Of a stretch of DNA of 9,046 nt, positions 1 through 7,168 are shown piece after piece; position 1 is the first letter of the stretch; each line of letters starts with the position of its first letter. The DNA is from a bacterium (GTDB lineage Bacteria > CAIJMQ01 > JAADFP01): the NCBI GenBank assembly GCA_027021085.1, contig JALUVB010000234.1, positions 1 to 9,046 on the forward strand, written 5' to 3'. A program made the position numbers and the translations under genes. Below the pieces are notes generated by a model. It did no database searches, was not told where the DNA came from, and saw only the letters and a list, made by a program, of their open reading frames with translations.

Positions 1-38
1 AGTCTATGGTCTATAGTCTATTGTGGTCTATAGTCTAA
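1..38. repeat. Degenerate heptamer tandem repeat (RGTCTAT)
   Basis: The first 38 bases read as heptamers: AGTCTAT (1-7), GGTCTAT (8-14), AGTCTAT (15-21), a TGT interruption (22-24), GGTCTAT (25-31) and AGTCTAA (32-38). The array probably extends past the window edge. It lies directly downstream of the GOGAT operon's last stop codon. The same unit appears inverted at 9034-9046. I see no terminator hairpin or coding potential here. It is most likely a genome-dispersed intergenic repeat. Confidence 0.75.
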
Positions 39-46
39 AATGTCAA

Positions 47-799
47 TTAGTAGGCATATAACTGCCCATAGGGACGATGCGTATAAGGATAGAGTTTTAT
101 GAAAGGTTTCTCCATTATTGTCTTCAGGTCATAGTCAAAATACCGGGCAAAGTCTGCAAGATGCACCTTCAAGGTATCCAGTTCTTCTTTTGTGGGCTCA
201 GCGATTCTTACCTCCTGGCCTAAACGATTCTCTTCCACCTCCCCCCTTATAAATATACAGCCTCCATGCATTCCTGTCCCCACAAAATCCCCTACTATCT
301 CCTGCGAATAAGAAGTCTCGGATATCCCCAGCACCACCAGTAACCCTCCTGCCATGTACTCACCCAGGAAATCACGTGCTGTGCCTCCCACTACCACCAC
401 CGGGTAAATTCCCTTGTATGCCTTCATGTGTATGCCCACCCGGTAGCCCACATCCTCCTTGATAAATATCCTGCCCCCTCTCATGGCATAACCTACAATA
501 TCTCCCGCACTTCCATGAATTACCACCTCGCCTGCATTCATGGTATTACCCGTTGCATCCTGCGCATTCCCATTCACCACAATCTTAGGCCCATCCATAA
601 ACGCTGCCATATCATTGCCAGGCACACCATTTATAACAATTTCCACATCTTTTCCCTTTAAGGCATCCCCGATATAACGCTGGCCACACACGTTATTTAA
701 AACTATCTTTTTGCTTCCGTTCTCCACCTCTTTTTTAATCCTCTCATTAAGGATTTTGTAATGAATGCCTGTTGCGTCTATAGTAATAATTTTTCCCAT
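47..799 (-). CDS. Glutamate synthase GXGXG-domain subunit (alpha subunit domain 3 homologue)
   Basis: This is a 250-residue stand-alone version of the C-terminal GXGXG beta-helix domain of glutamate synthase. In one-chain GOGAT that domain is a structural scaffold between the amidotransferase and FMN domains; it has no catalytic residues of its own. What is seen is a repeated G-xx-G-xxx-G pattern through most of the chain, for example GNAQDATGNTMNAG, GSAGDIVGYAMRGG, GTARDFLGEYMAGG and GDFVGTGMHGG. The C-terminal ~50 residues resemble the helical end of archaeal-type GOGAT subunits. It is the last gene of the five-gene operon, beginning 5 nt after the oxidoreductase stop. The ATG at 799 has only a weak purine-rich upstream stretch, so translation is probably coupled to the gene before it. 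A tungsten formylmethanofuran dehydrogenase subunit C also has this fold, but the GOGAT neighbours rule that reading out. The family assignment is firm. Confidence 0.93.
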   Translation of the reverse strand: MGKIITIDATGIHYKILNERIKKEVENGSKKIVLNNVCGQRYIGDALKGKDVEIVINGVPGNDMAAFMDGPKIVVNGNAQDATGNTMNAGEVVIHGSAGDIVGYAMRGGRIFIKEDVGYRVGIHMKAYKGIYPVVVVGGTARDFLGEYMAGGLLVVLGISETSYSQEIVGDFVGTGMHGGCIFIRGEVEENRLGQEVRIAEPTKEELDTLKVHLADFARYFDYDLKTIMEKPFIKLYPYTHRPYGQLYAY

Positions 800-804
800 T
801 TTTC

Positions 805-2097
805 TTACTCTGTAAATCCTTCCCCTCTCACCATGTGTTTTCTGTATTCAGCCGGGAGCACCAGCAAGCCAAAATCATCCGAGAGCAAATCATCTTTAAA
901 GGAAGAAACATCCAGTCTATCCCTGATTAAACCGGAAAATATACCGGCCCTCTCGATTTTTCCCATGAATATGGCACCTACGATTCTATTGTCTTTTAAC
1001 ACTATCTTCCGGTAATAATTCTCACCTTCATTCTTCCTGGCTAAAATCTCAAAATTTTCCGGGTCAGGGGGATTGGTAATGCCAAAAGAAATAGTTGGCA
1101 CTCCCACCAGTTCCACCGAATTCATTATAAACAGCCCATTGTATTTCTTCTTTTTTCCCGCCATATTGTATCCGGCAATCTTTCCCTGACGTGCCGCAGT
1201 AGGCCAGATAGCAAGCACGCTCTTTCTCTGCAAAAGAAAATCTTTTGCCTCGGTCATATCTCCGGCTGCATAGATATTCTTGATATTTGTCTGCATAAAA
1301 TCATTTACCAGCACGCCCCTGTTGCACTTTATGGAAGTACCTTTAACCACCCCAAGGTTGGGCCTTACTCCCACGGCAATTACCAGGAGACGGGTAGGAA
1401 TAGTTTCCCCACTGCGCAGGATAACCTTATCTATCTTCCCTTTTTTCTCTTCTACCCTGACAATTGTATCTTCCTTCCTCACCCGGCAATTTTTCCTGCC
1501 CAGGGCATTTTCCAGGATACGGGAGGCTTCCTGGTCAAATGTATTTGCTAAGATTCTATCTGCCAGCTCGATTATGTTCACCCGCAAACCCCTCTCCAGC
1601 AACCCCTCGGTGCATTTTAACCCGATTAATCCTGCTCCCAGAACAGTTACCTCTTCAATTTTATTAGCCTGTATATAATCTATCAGCCTGTCTACCTCTT
1701 CCAGGCGGGTGAAGGTAAATACCCCTTCTTTTACCTTCTCTATCCCTTCAATGGGAGGCAGTATAGGCTCTCCACCGGAGGAGATTAATAGTTTTTCAAA
1801 TTCTATTTCCTCCCCCCCGGATAATTCTATCCTGTTCTCTTCCACTAAAATTCTTACTGCTTTTCTATTTAGAATCAGCTGCACCTCGTTCTCGCGGTAA
1901 AATTCTTCATCTCTGAAAGCCATCTCTTCTTTTGTTACCCTGCCCCCCAGATAATACGAGATAAGCGGCCGGGAATAATTTATGATATTTTCATCGGAGA
2001 CCACGGTAATCTTCCCTCTCTTATCCACTTCTCTTATGGCCTCAATACAATAAACCCCGGCTACAGAATTACCTATAATCAAGTATTTCGTTTTCAT
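805..2097 (-). CDS. FAD-dependent pyridine nucleotide oxidoreductase of the GOGAT operon
   Basis: This is a two-dinucleotide-fold flavoprotein of the NADH oxidase / nitrite reductase / rubredoxin reductase group, 430 residues from the chosen start. An FAD-binding GNSVAG sits at residues 9-14, an NAD-binding GAGLIG at 154-159, AVGVRPN at 241-247, and the second FAD motif AAGD ends at Asp280. Glu177, at the end of the second strand of the NAD fold, suggests NADH rather than NADPH (inference). There is no redox-active cysteine of the NADH-oxidase or disulfide-reductase kind; the region reads YSRPLISYYLGG instead. Its likely job is to pass electrons from NADH to the Fe-S subunits of glutamate synthase, replacing the usual GltD small subunit. 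The reading frame opens 13 codons earlier at a GTG (2136) that overlaps the ferredoxin stop as GTGA. I prefer the ATG at 2097 because the flavin fold begins at once there and a GAAGAGG lies 12 nt upstream. The longer start remains possible. Confidence 0.9.
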   Translation of the reverse strand: MKTKYLIIGNSVAGVYCIEAIREVDKRGKITVVSDENIINYSRPLISYYLGGRVTKEEMAFRDEEFYRENEVQLILNRKAVRILVEENRIELSGGEEIEFEKLLISSGGEPILPPIEGIEKVKEGVFTFTRLEEVDRLIDYIQANKIEEVTVLGAGLIGLKCTEGLLERGLRVNIIELADRILANTFDQEASRILENALGRKNCRVRKEDTIVRVEEKKGKIDKVILRSGETIPTRLLVIAVGVRPNLGVVKGTSIKCNRGVLVNDFMQTNIKNIYAAGDMTEAKDFLLQRKSVLAIWPTAARQGKIAGYNMAGKKKKYNGLFIMNSVELVGVPTISFGITNPPDPENFEILARKNEGENYYRKIVLKDNRIVGAIFMGKIERAGIFSGLIRDRLDVSSFKDDLLSDDFGLLVLPAEYRKHMVRGEGFTE

Positions 2098-2132
2098 AAT
2101 AGAATCATGCCTCTTCGGGATAAAAATACCCT

Positions 2133-2621
2133 TCACTCCTTGTCAATTCTTTCTCCCTTCTTATTTACCAGTATTATCGCCTCGTTGGGACAATGTTCCA
2201 CGCAGGCGGGGAACTCCCGCTCAATACACAAATCACACTTGGAAGCCACCTTTTTCTCCTTGAAATCAGGCTTTATCACCCCATACGGGCAAGCCATTAT
2301 ACACATCCAGCATCCCACGCATTTATCCTTGTTATGCAAAACCATCCCGGTTTTTTTGTCTCTGTACATAGCACCGGTTAAGCAGGCTTCCAGGCAGGGA
2401 GCGTCTTCGCAATGCCTGCACTGGAGAGTGAAAGAGATTGCCCCTCTTTCTTCAAAATAAATACCTGAGACAGGTCGGGGTTCCTGTCCTTTATATGCTT
2501 TGATAATATCTTTCGATTTCGAATGTGCCACGATACACCACACCTCACAAAGCCTGCAACCCATGCAGTACTCTTCCCGGATAATTATTCTTCTCGGCTT
2601 ATTAATCTTTTTATCACCCAT
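2133..2621 (-). CDS. Four-cluster [4Fe-4S] ferredoxin subunit (DmsB/HydN-like)
   Basis: This is a 162-residue polyferredoxin with sixteen cysteines in four classical groups: C19xxC22xxC25xxxC29, C68xxC71x4C76xxxC80, C101xxC104xxC107xxxC111-Pro, and C129xxC132x7C140xxxC144-Pro. The pattern matches electron-transfer subunits such as DmsB, PsrB and HydN, which carry four [4Fe-4S] clusters. No signal peptide or membrane segment is seen, so it should be cytoplasmic. Sitting between the FMN synthase subunit and the flavoprotein, it is the natural electron wire between them. The frame opens at a GTG (2627), but the ATG at 2621 is preferred. It overlaps the upstream stop as TAATG and has AGGAGAGG at 2629-2636 with a 7-nt spacer. 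Its stop overlaps the alternative GTG of the next gene. The family is certain; assignment as a GOGAT subunit rests on context. Confidence 0.92.
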   Translation of the reverse strand: MGDKKINKPRRIIIREEYCMGCRLCEVWCIVAHSKSKDIIKAYKGQEPRPVSGIYFEERGAISFTLQCRHCEDAPCLEACLTGAMYRDKKTGMVLHNKDKCVGCWMCIMACPYGVIKPDFKEKKVASKCDLCIEREFPACVEHCPNEAIILVNKKGERIDKE

Positions 2622-4141
2622 TACCACGCCTCTCCTGCATGCTTAATACCCAGCAGTTCCAACTCTTTCTCGTGCAGCCCCACACCTCTCAACTGCTCCT
2701 TGTTCCCCCTTAAACTCTCTATGGCATTTATCCCCATGCCTCCCAGCATTTCTTTTATCTCCAGGGACCAGCCCCGCAGCAGGTTGTAGGCTCTTTTTGC
2801 CCCTATCTCCGGATTTAATCTCTTGGTAAGGTAAGGGTCCTGGGTAGCAATACCCCAGTTGCATTTTCCCGTGTAGCAGCGCTGGCACAGATGACATCCC
2901 AGGGCCACCAGGGCTGCCGTTCCAATATACACGGCATCTGCCCCCAGGGCAACCGCTTTTACCACATCACCGCTTGATTTTATTCCACCCGCAGCAATAA
3001 GGGAAGCCCTATGCCTTATTCCTTCTTCCCTGAGTCTCTGGTCTACTGCGGCCACGGCCAATTCTATGGGAATCCCTACATTATCCCGTATAATCTGGGG
3101 TGCTGCGCCTGTCCCACCCCTTATCCCATCTATTACCACGAAATCAGCCCCTGCCCTCACGATGCCGGAAGCAATGGGAGCCACATTGTGCACAGCAGCA
3201 ATTTTCACTCCCACCGGTTTCTTGTAATCCGTGGCCTCTTTAAGCGCAAAGATAAGCTGTCTCAGGTCTTCTATGGAATAAATATCATGGTGCGGAGCCG
3301 GACTGAGAGCATCCGTTCCCTCCGGTATCATCCTGGTGGAAGATATCTCAGCGGAGACCTTCTCCCCCGGCAGGTGGCCGCCAATTCCCGGCTTTGCTCC
3401 CTGCCCGATCTTTATCTCAATGGCTGCTCCTTTTTTCAAGTATTCCCTATCCACCCCGAACCTGCCGCTGGCCACCTGCACTATACAGCGGTGTGCATAA
3501 GGATACAAATCCTTGTGCAGTCCACCTTCCCCCGTGTTCCAGTAGGTGCCAAAATCACAGGCTGCCTTGGCCAGGGATTTACATGCATTAAGGGAAATGG
3601 AACCAAAGCTCATGGCTGTAAATAGCACAGGGGTTTCCAGCTCAAGCTGGGGAGGTATCTCCGTAGTATTTTTTATCTTTGATTTCTTTTCCACCAGTTC
3701 TATTCTATCCGGCTTACTCCCGATAAAAGTTTTAAGCTCCATAGGCTCTCTCAGAGGATCTATGGAAGGATTAGTTACCTGAGAAGCATTCAAAACTATG
3801 TGTCCAAAGTAGTCCCTTATAGGCCTATCATTACCCATTCCAATCAGGACCACTCCTCCCGTATTGGCCTGCTTTATAATGTTTCCCAGAGCATCATTCT
3901 TCCAATTGGCATTCCGTTTTATCTGGGATTTGTTTCTCTTTATAACCAGTGCTTCGGTAGGACACACATCCTCGCAGAAATGGCAGCCCACGCATTTTGC
4001 CGAATCAGCAGAGACCTTATCTGTCTCCGCATCGTAAGAATGCACATCGTTAGCGCACATGCGGCAGCATACTTCGCACCTTATGCACTTTTCGTCATCC
4101 CTTACCACATCAAATTCTCTTAATTTCTTTGGTATAGCCAT
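2621..4141 (-). CDS. Glutamate synthase FMN/[3Fe-4S] subunit with N-terminal ferredoxin domain (archaeal type)
   Basis: This 506-residue subunit carries the synthase reaction, reductive amination of 2-oxoglutarate to glutamate on FMN. An N-terminal 2x[4Fe-4S] domain shows C19xxC22xxC25xxxC29 and C50xxC53xxC56xxxC60-Pro. The (beta/alpha)8 FMN domain follows, with GEGGLHKDL, SGRFGVDREYL, IGQGAKPGIGGHLPG, SPAPHHDIYSIEDL and the glycine-rich IDGIRGGTGAAP typical of the GltS FMN domain. Cys416-x5-Cys422-x4-Cys427 reproduces the [3Fe-4S] spacing of classical GOGAT large subunits, with an additional Cys419 inside it. It therefore holds the centre of a GOGAT large chain but lacks the amidotransferase and GXGXG domains, which are separate genes in this operon. 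The ATG at 4141 has a short AGG five nt upstream. The 92-nt gap before it is the only sizeable gap in the operon. Close relatives without partner genes occur as orphan GltS-like proteins, but here all partners are present. Confidence 0.96.
   Translation of the reverse strand: MAIPKKLREFDVVRDDEKCIRCEVCCRMCANDVHSYDAETDKVSADSAKCVGCHFCEDVCPTEALVIKRNKSQIKRNANWKNDALGNIIKQANTGGVVLIGMGNDRPIRDYFGHIVLNASQVTNPSIDPLREPMELKTFIGSKPDRIELVEKKSKIKNTTEIPPQLELETPVLFTAMSFGSISLNACKSLAKAACDFGTYWNTGEGGLHKDLYPYAHRCIVQVASGRFGVDREYLKKGAAIEIKIGQGAKPGIGGHLPGEKVSAEISSTRMIPEGTDALSPAPHHDIYSIEDLRQLIFALKEATDYKKPVGVKIAAVHNVAPIASGIVRAGADFVVIDGIRGGTGAAPQIIRDNVGIPIELAVAAVDQRLREEGIRHRASLIAAGGIKSSGDVVKAVALGADAVYIGTAALVALGCHLCQRCYTGKCNWGIATQDPYLTKRLNPEIGAKRAYNLLRGWSLEIKEMLGGMGINAIESLRGNKEQLRGVGLHEKELELLGIKHAGEAW
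2629..2636 (-). promoter_or_regulatory. Shine-Dalgarno site of the ferredoxin gene
   Basis: On the minus strand AGGAGAGG lies inside the last codons of the synthase subunit gene, 7 nt before the ATG at 2621. It decides that start over the GTG at 2627, which would leave only 1 nt of spacing. It also shows that this organism uses Shine-Dalgarno initiation inside operons. Confidence 0.75.
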
Positions 4142-4233
4142 CTTACCTGCGGTTAACTACTCATATTTATCAAAAACTAAAACACCCGCCGCCCCCCACC
4201 TATAGAGGCTACGGAAGTTTATCCCTTACTTTC

Positions 4234-5313
4234 TCACATCAACTTTCCTATGGTGGGTTCTCCTGCCCGGGGCATCCACACTTTATCCAGCTGAGGAGAA
4301 ACAATTTTTATTGCTGCCTCCTCACTGGAGATATAAAGAAAATCACCTTTAGTAGCTGCCACCAGGGGACGAAGTTTTATTCTATCGTTTAAACCTACCA
4401 TGCAGGAGGAGTTCGCCACTATAACGGAAAACGGCCCATTCACCAGGGCAGGGCCATAAACCATGCGGAGCGTTTTTAACAACTCCCTTTCCTCCTTGTT
4501 TTCTATTCTCTCTATTTGAGACCAGAAGGGAGCAGATAAAATATTTCCTACCGTCTCAAATGCTATCTTATGCCGTCTCACCAGCAAATCAAATAAATAG
4601 GTAATCACCTCTGTATCAGTAGACAGAGTACAAAAATAACCAAAATTTTCCAGGTATCTTTTATTCACTCCATAGCTGGAAATTTCGCCGTTGTGCACCA
4701 CGCTCCAGTCAAGAATACCAAAAGGATGTGCACCACCCCACCATCCCACGCTATTGGTAGGAAACCTGTTATGAGATACCCAGATATATCCCTTGTATTC
4801 AGGCACCCTGAAAAACTCCCCGATTTCATCCGGGTTTCCCACTCCCTTAAATATACCCATGTTTTTCCCGGAAGAAAAAACAAAAGCGCCCTCTATCTCC
4901 TTATTTATATCCATTACTACCTTGATTATGTAATCTTCCGCACTTTCCACATTCTTCTCTATTCCCAAGAAATATCTCCACAACAGCGGGATAAACTTCA
5001 GGCTTTTTACCTTCTTGGTAGGAATCGGCTCAGAATGCTTGATTCCAAAATTCCTTTTCAGATAATCTTCCGTGTTTTCCTTGGCTTTCTCATTCTCGTA
5101 CATTATATGGAAGCACCAGTAGTCTTTTAATTCCGGGTATATCCCGTAGGCTACGAACCCGCTGCCCAGCCCGTTTCCCCTCTCCAGCATGTTGCAAATA
5201 GAAGCATAAATCGCCTCGCCGGAAAATAGTTCCCCTTTCTGGTTCATTATTCCGGTCACCCCGCAGGCAGAGGGAACACGGTAATCTATATCGGGTATCA
5301 ATCTTTTTCGCAT
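4234..5313 (-). CDS. Glutamate synthase glutamine amidotransferase subunit (class II GATase)
   Basis: This stand-alone glutaminase subunit, 359 residues from the chosen start, hydrolyses glutamine and should channel ammonia to the FMN subunit. It belongs to the Ntn-hydrolase class II amidotransferases, in which the catalytic nucleophile is an N-terminal cysteine. Here the candidate is Cys17 in [10 protein letters not shown], so a 16-residue leader would have to be removed to free it; this is a family rule, not seen directly. Supporting motifs are HNRFPTN (about 181-187), GGAHPF (about 193-198) and the oxyanion-hole HNGEI (about 207-211). The C-terminal WMPRAGEP resembles archaeal-type GltS amidotransferases. 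It is the first gene of the operon. The frame opens at a GTG (5340), adding [10 protein letters not shown] prefer the ATG at 5313 because it begins at the conserved part and lies 7 nt after a TATAAT; neither start has a convincing Shine-Dalgarno. Confidence 0.93.
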   Translation of the reverse strand: MRKRLIPDIDYRVPSACGVTGIMNQKGELFSGEAIYASICNMLERGNGLGSGFVAYGIYPELKDYWCFHIMYENEKAKENTEDYLKRNFGIKHSEPIPTKKVKSLKFIPLLWRYFLGIEKNVESAEDYIIKVVMDINKEIEGAFVFSSGKNMGIFKGVGNPDEIGEFFRVPEYKGYIWVSHNRFPTNSVGWWGGAHPFGILDWSVVHNGEISSYGVNKRYLENFGYFCTLSTDTEVITYLFDLLVRRHKIAFETVGNILSAPFWSQIERIENKEERELLKTLRMVYGPALVNGPFSVIVANSSCMVGLNDRIKLRPLVAATKGDFLYISSEEAAIKIVSPQLDKVWMPRAGEPTIGKLM

Positions 5314-5320
5314 GACTCTA

Positions 5321-5326
5321 ATTATA
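5321..5326 (-). promoter_or_regulatory. Candidate -10 element of the GOGAT operon
   Basis: A perfect TATAAT on the minus strand ends 7 nt before the ATG at 5313. No good -35 is visible at 16-18 nt spacing. If real, transcription would start at or next to the A of the start codon and give a leaderless mRNA, which would explain the missing Shine-Dalgarno. An additional upstream promoter is possible. Confidence 0.45.
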
Positions 5327-5354
5327 TTACAATTTCCCACTTAAATACATACCT

Positions 5355-5384
5355 AAAAAAAAAGGCGCCCACCCGAACGCCTTT
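5355..5384 (-). terminator. Intrinsic-terminator-like hairpin upstream of the GOGAT operon
   Basis: Read on the minus strand, a 7-bp stem AAAGGCG/CGCCTTT (5384-5378 with 5367-5361) encloses a 10-nt loop. It runs into a U tract (minus-strand T at 5363-5355, nine in total, the first three within the stem). The plus strand has no matching T run, so it is one-directional. It lies in the same direction as the GOGAT operon, 41 nt before the operon's first ATG. No minus-strand gene ends upstream of it. It may be an attenuator for a longer leader transcript, or a block on antisense transcription out of bpsA. Confidence 0.6.
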
Positions 5385-5385
5385 G

Positions 5386-5417
5386 CTCTACACCCCTGCG
5401 CTCTACGACACCTCTAC
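5386..5417. repeat. Three CTCTAC motifs in the divergent intergenic region
   Basis: CTCTAC occurs at 5386-5391, 5401-5406 and 5412-5417, with steps of 15 and 11 nt. Neighbouring bases (ACCCCTG, GACACC) give a vague heptamer feel. It could be a decayed relative of the short repeats at the window ends or a protein-binding array. The evidence is only the recurrence. Confidence 0.35.
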
Positions 5418-5465
5418 ATTTATATAAGTAAAAAAAACACCCCCCTGGTAACCTCAATAACTGAG

Positions 5466-5494
5466 TTGCTTTTTTTACCGCTTTTATTTACAAT
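5466..5494 (+). promoter_or_regulatory. bpsA: Candidate sigma-70-type promoter of bpsA
   Basis: TTGCTT (5466-5471) and TACAAT (5489-5494) are separated by exactly 17 nt. The -10 ends 9 nt before the bpsA ATG at 5504, placing the start of transcription at about 5501-5504. The -35 is weak in its last three bases and the -10 is a 5/6 match. There is no Shine-Dalgarno, which fits a leaderless or nearly leaderless transcript. Confidence 0.5.
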
Positions 5495-5503
5495 CTACCA
5501 CAC

Positions 5504-6514
5504 ATGAATTACGTAAAGGAAGATATCATAAGGGTTCTCTCAGGGAAAAAACTCTCTTTCTGGGAATTTTTGAGTGCACAGCAATATTCTCTGAAAGAGG
5601 TGGTAAATGAACTCAAGAAAATGCTGGCGGACAAAGTGGTTATCTGGGACGAAGGTGAGAAAAAGCTGCGCCTGCAGGAAGCATCCCCCCCCTGCCCTCA
5701 AGATACCTGCCCCGCCTGCAAAGGCAAGGGAACAATTATCAGGGGGAGATTCCAGGATGCCCTTGATAAATTCAGCCGGATAACCATAAATCGTCCCATC
5801 CCCATTCCTGAGTTTGACCAGGGATACATCTTACCGCACGACCTGGCCCAGAAAGCCATCCTGATGAGCGAGAGAGGGGACCTGGACAACAAAGATATTC
5901 TCATACTGGGAGACGATGACCTCTTCAGCCTTTATCTCGCCCTCCTTGGCTCTGCCTCCAGAATCGTAGTGCTGGAGATTGATGAAAGGCTTCTTAAATT
6001 TCTCACTGATTGGCAAAAAAAAGAAAATTTACCCCTGGAATGCCGTGCTTGCGACTTATCCAATCCCCTCCCCCCGGAGCTGCTTTCCTCCTTTGACGTA
6101 TTCATAAGCGAACCGCCGGAATCCCTGGAAGGGCTAAAAATATTCTTTTCCCGCGGCAGGGAAGGACTGCGAGAAGAGGGCGTGGGATACGTGGGGCTTA
6201 CCCGCTTAGAATCATCGATAAGGAAATGGAAAGCAATAGAATTATGGCTCCTGAATAACGATTTTGTCATCACCGACATATTCAAAGACTTCAGCCGTTA
6301 CGCAGAGACAAAAACAGACATAGAAAAATTCTATCCCCACTTCAGACTCTTGCAGGAGCTTCCCTTCTCACCCGGCCCGGTAGATTTTGACTGGTACACT
6401 TCGTACTTACTGAGAATAGTAAAATTAGAAAAGGACCAGGGCGAATTTGCCTCCGACCTCTACATGGATGAAGAAACCTGGACTACTCCGGCAAAATTTA
6501 AACATGAAGGTTGA
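5504..6514 (+). CDS. bpsA: N(4)-bis(aminopropyl)spermidine synthase (branched-chain polyamine synthase)
   Basis: BpsA transfers aminopropyl groups from decarboxylated S-adenosylmethionine to spermidine, making the branched polyamine N4-bis(aminopropyl)spermidine. Branched polyamines stabilise nucleic acids in thermophiles. The 336-residue protein has an N-terminal winged-helix-like segment (about 1-60). A small cysteine motif follows, C64-x4-C69-x2-C72 with KGKG after it. A Rossmann methyltransferase-like domain carries the signature GDDD at 136-139, followed by a second-strand VVLEID (155-160), an active-site SEPPES around 202-207, and a C-terminal DEETWTTP. The GDDD motif is the hallmark of BpsA, and its last Asp is the key catalytic residue in the Thermococcus enzyme. 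The second motif has Glu203 where I recall Asp (DPPET) in most relatives. The ATG at 5504 has no Shine-Dalgarno and follows a -10-like box. The stop lies 11 nt inside the next gene. No speD or speE is in the window. Confidence 0.9.
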   Translation: MNYVKEDIIRVLSGKKLSFWEFLSAQQYSLKEVVNELKKMLADKVVIWDEGEKKLRLQEASPPCPQDTCPACKGKGTIIRGRFQDALDKFSRITINRPIPIPEFDQGYILPHDLAQKAILMSERGDLDNKDILILGDDDLFSLYLALLGSASRIVVLEIDERLLKFLTDWQKKENLPLECRACDLSNPLPPELLSSFDVFISEPPESLEGLKIFFSRGREGLREEGVGYVGLTRLESSIRKWKAIELWLLNNDFVITDIFKDFSRYAETKTDIEKFYPHFRLLQELPFSPGPVDFDWYTSYLLRIVKLEKDQGEFASDLYMDEETWTTPAKFKHEG

Positions 6515-7124
6515 ATCTCTTACCGTAGGTCCCTTACAGACCAACTGTTACCTGCTGATTAAAGACAAGAGCACCCTTATCATAGACCCGGGCGACGAGG
6601 GAGAAAGAATCTCTCAATTTATCCGACACTACTCTCTGACCCCCTCTCTCATTCTGGCCACACACGGACACTTAGACCATGTCAATGGAGTGCGGAAAAT
6701 CCAGGAAACTTTTCCTCTCCCCTTTTACCTTCACTCCCAAGATATTCCGCTGCTGGGTGTGGGAAAAGACACCTGGGGAGATTTATTCCTGGACAATATA
6801 GATGTGCCCTCTCCCACTAAATTCATAGATGACCTGGATTCCATAGAATGGGAAGGTGAAACCATAGAAATCATCCACACTCCCGGACATTCTCCCGGAA
6901 GCGTAACCTTAAGGGTGGGTAATTTCTTGTTTACCGGGGATACGCTATTTCAGGGCAGCGTAGGAAGATGGGACCTACCGGGCGGAGATGAAGCCACCCT
7001 CCAGCAATCACTAAAAAAACTTTCCGCGCTTCCCGATGAACTCCTTGTTTTCCCGGGGCACGGGCAGACATCTTCCCTGCAGAAAGAAAAACAAACAAAT
7101 CCCTTCCTTCTCTCCTTATCTTAA
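6504..7124 (+). CDS. MBL-fold metallo-hydrolase (glyoxalase II-like)
   Basis: This is a 206-residue member of the metallo-beta-lactamase superfamily in the hydroxyacylglutathione-hydrolase-like branch. The complete metal-binding set is present: H54-x-H56-x-D58-H59 (THGHLDH), H129 in HTPGHSPGS, bridging D146 in TGDTLF, and H186 in FPGHG. The N-terminal MKVESLTVGPLQTNCYL and the C-terminal TNPFL are family-typical, so the gene is full length. The length fits short GloB-like hydrolases; the C-terminal glutathione-binding domain of true glyoxalase II is missing, so the substrate is uncertain. The frame opens further upstream at a TTG (6447), inside bpsA. The ATG at 6504 is chosen because the fold begins there. 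It overlaps the end of bpsA by 11 nt and lacks a clear Shine-Dalgarno, which points to translational coupling. It is likely cytoplasmic, with no signal peptide. Confidence 0.9.
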   Translation: MKVESLTVGPLQTNCYLLIKDKSTLIIDPGDEGERISQFIRHYSLTPSLILATHGHLDHVNGVRKIQETFPLPFYLHSQDIPLLGVGKDTWGDLFLDNIDVPSPTKFIDDLDSIEWEGETIEIIHTPGHSPGSVTLRVGNFLFTGDTLFQGSVGRWDLPGGDEATLQQSLKKLSALPDELLVFPGHGQTSSLQKEKQTNPFLLSLS

Positions 7125-7168
7125 GCACAGAATGACCGCGGCAAGGATGGGCCGGCAAACAAACTGTT

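Noticed and set aside
1-38. CRISPR-like array
   Set aside because: The units are only seven bases long with no unique spacers, and no cas genes are present.
3011-3625. Plus-strand open frame of 204 codons
   Set aside because: It is antisense to the FMN subunit of glutamate synthase, whose motifs cover this stretch; its own translation shows no family features.
4142-4233. Internal promoter in the 92-nt gap of the GOGAT operon
   Set aside because: Only loose A/T-rich matches such as GATAAATAT are present and no -35 is seen. The CCTATAGAGG near-palindrome is too short to interpret.
5341-5384. T-box leader suggested by CGGGTGGGCGCC near the U tract
   Set aside because: The T-box antiterminator core (AGGGTGGnACCGCG) is not matched, and the gene downstream is not an aminoacyl-tRNA synthetase or amino acid transporter.
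5448-5477. Plus-strand hairpin followed by seven T, possible terminator
   Set aside because: The stem is weak with a bulge (AAC-CTCA against TGAGTT), and no plus-strand gene lies upstream. The T run is better read as part of the bpsA promoter spacer.
6447-6503. Longer N-terminus of the MBL hydrolase from a TTG
   Set aside because: The extra 19 residues are encoded by bpsA's terminal codons in another frame, and the conserved fold starts at the ATG at 6504.
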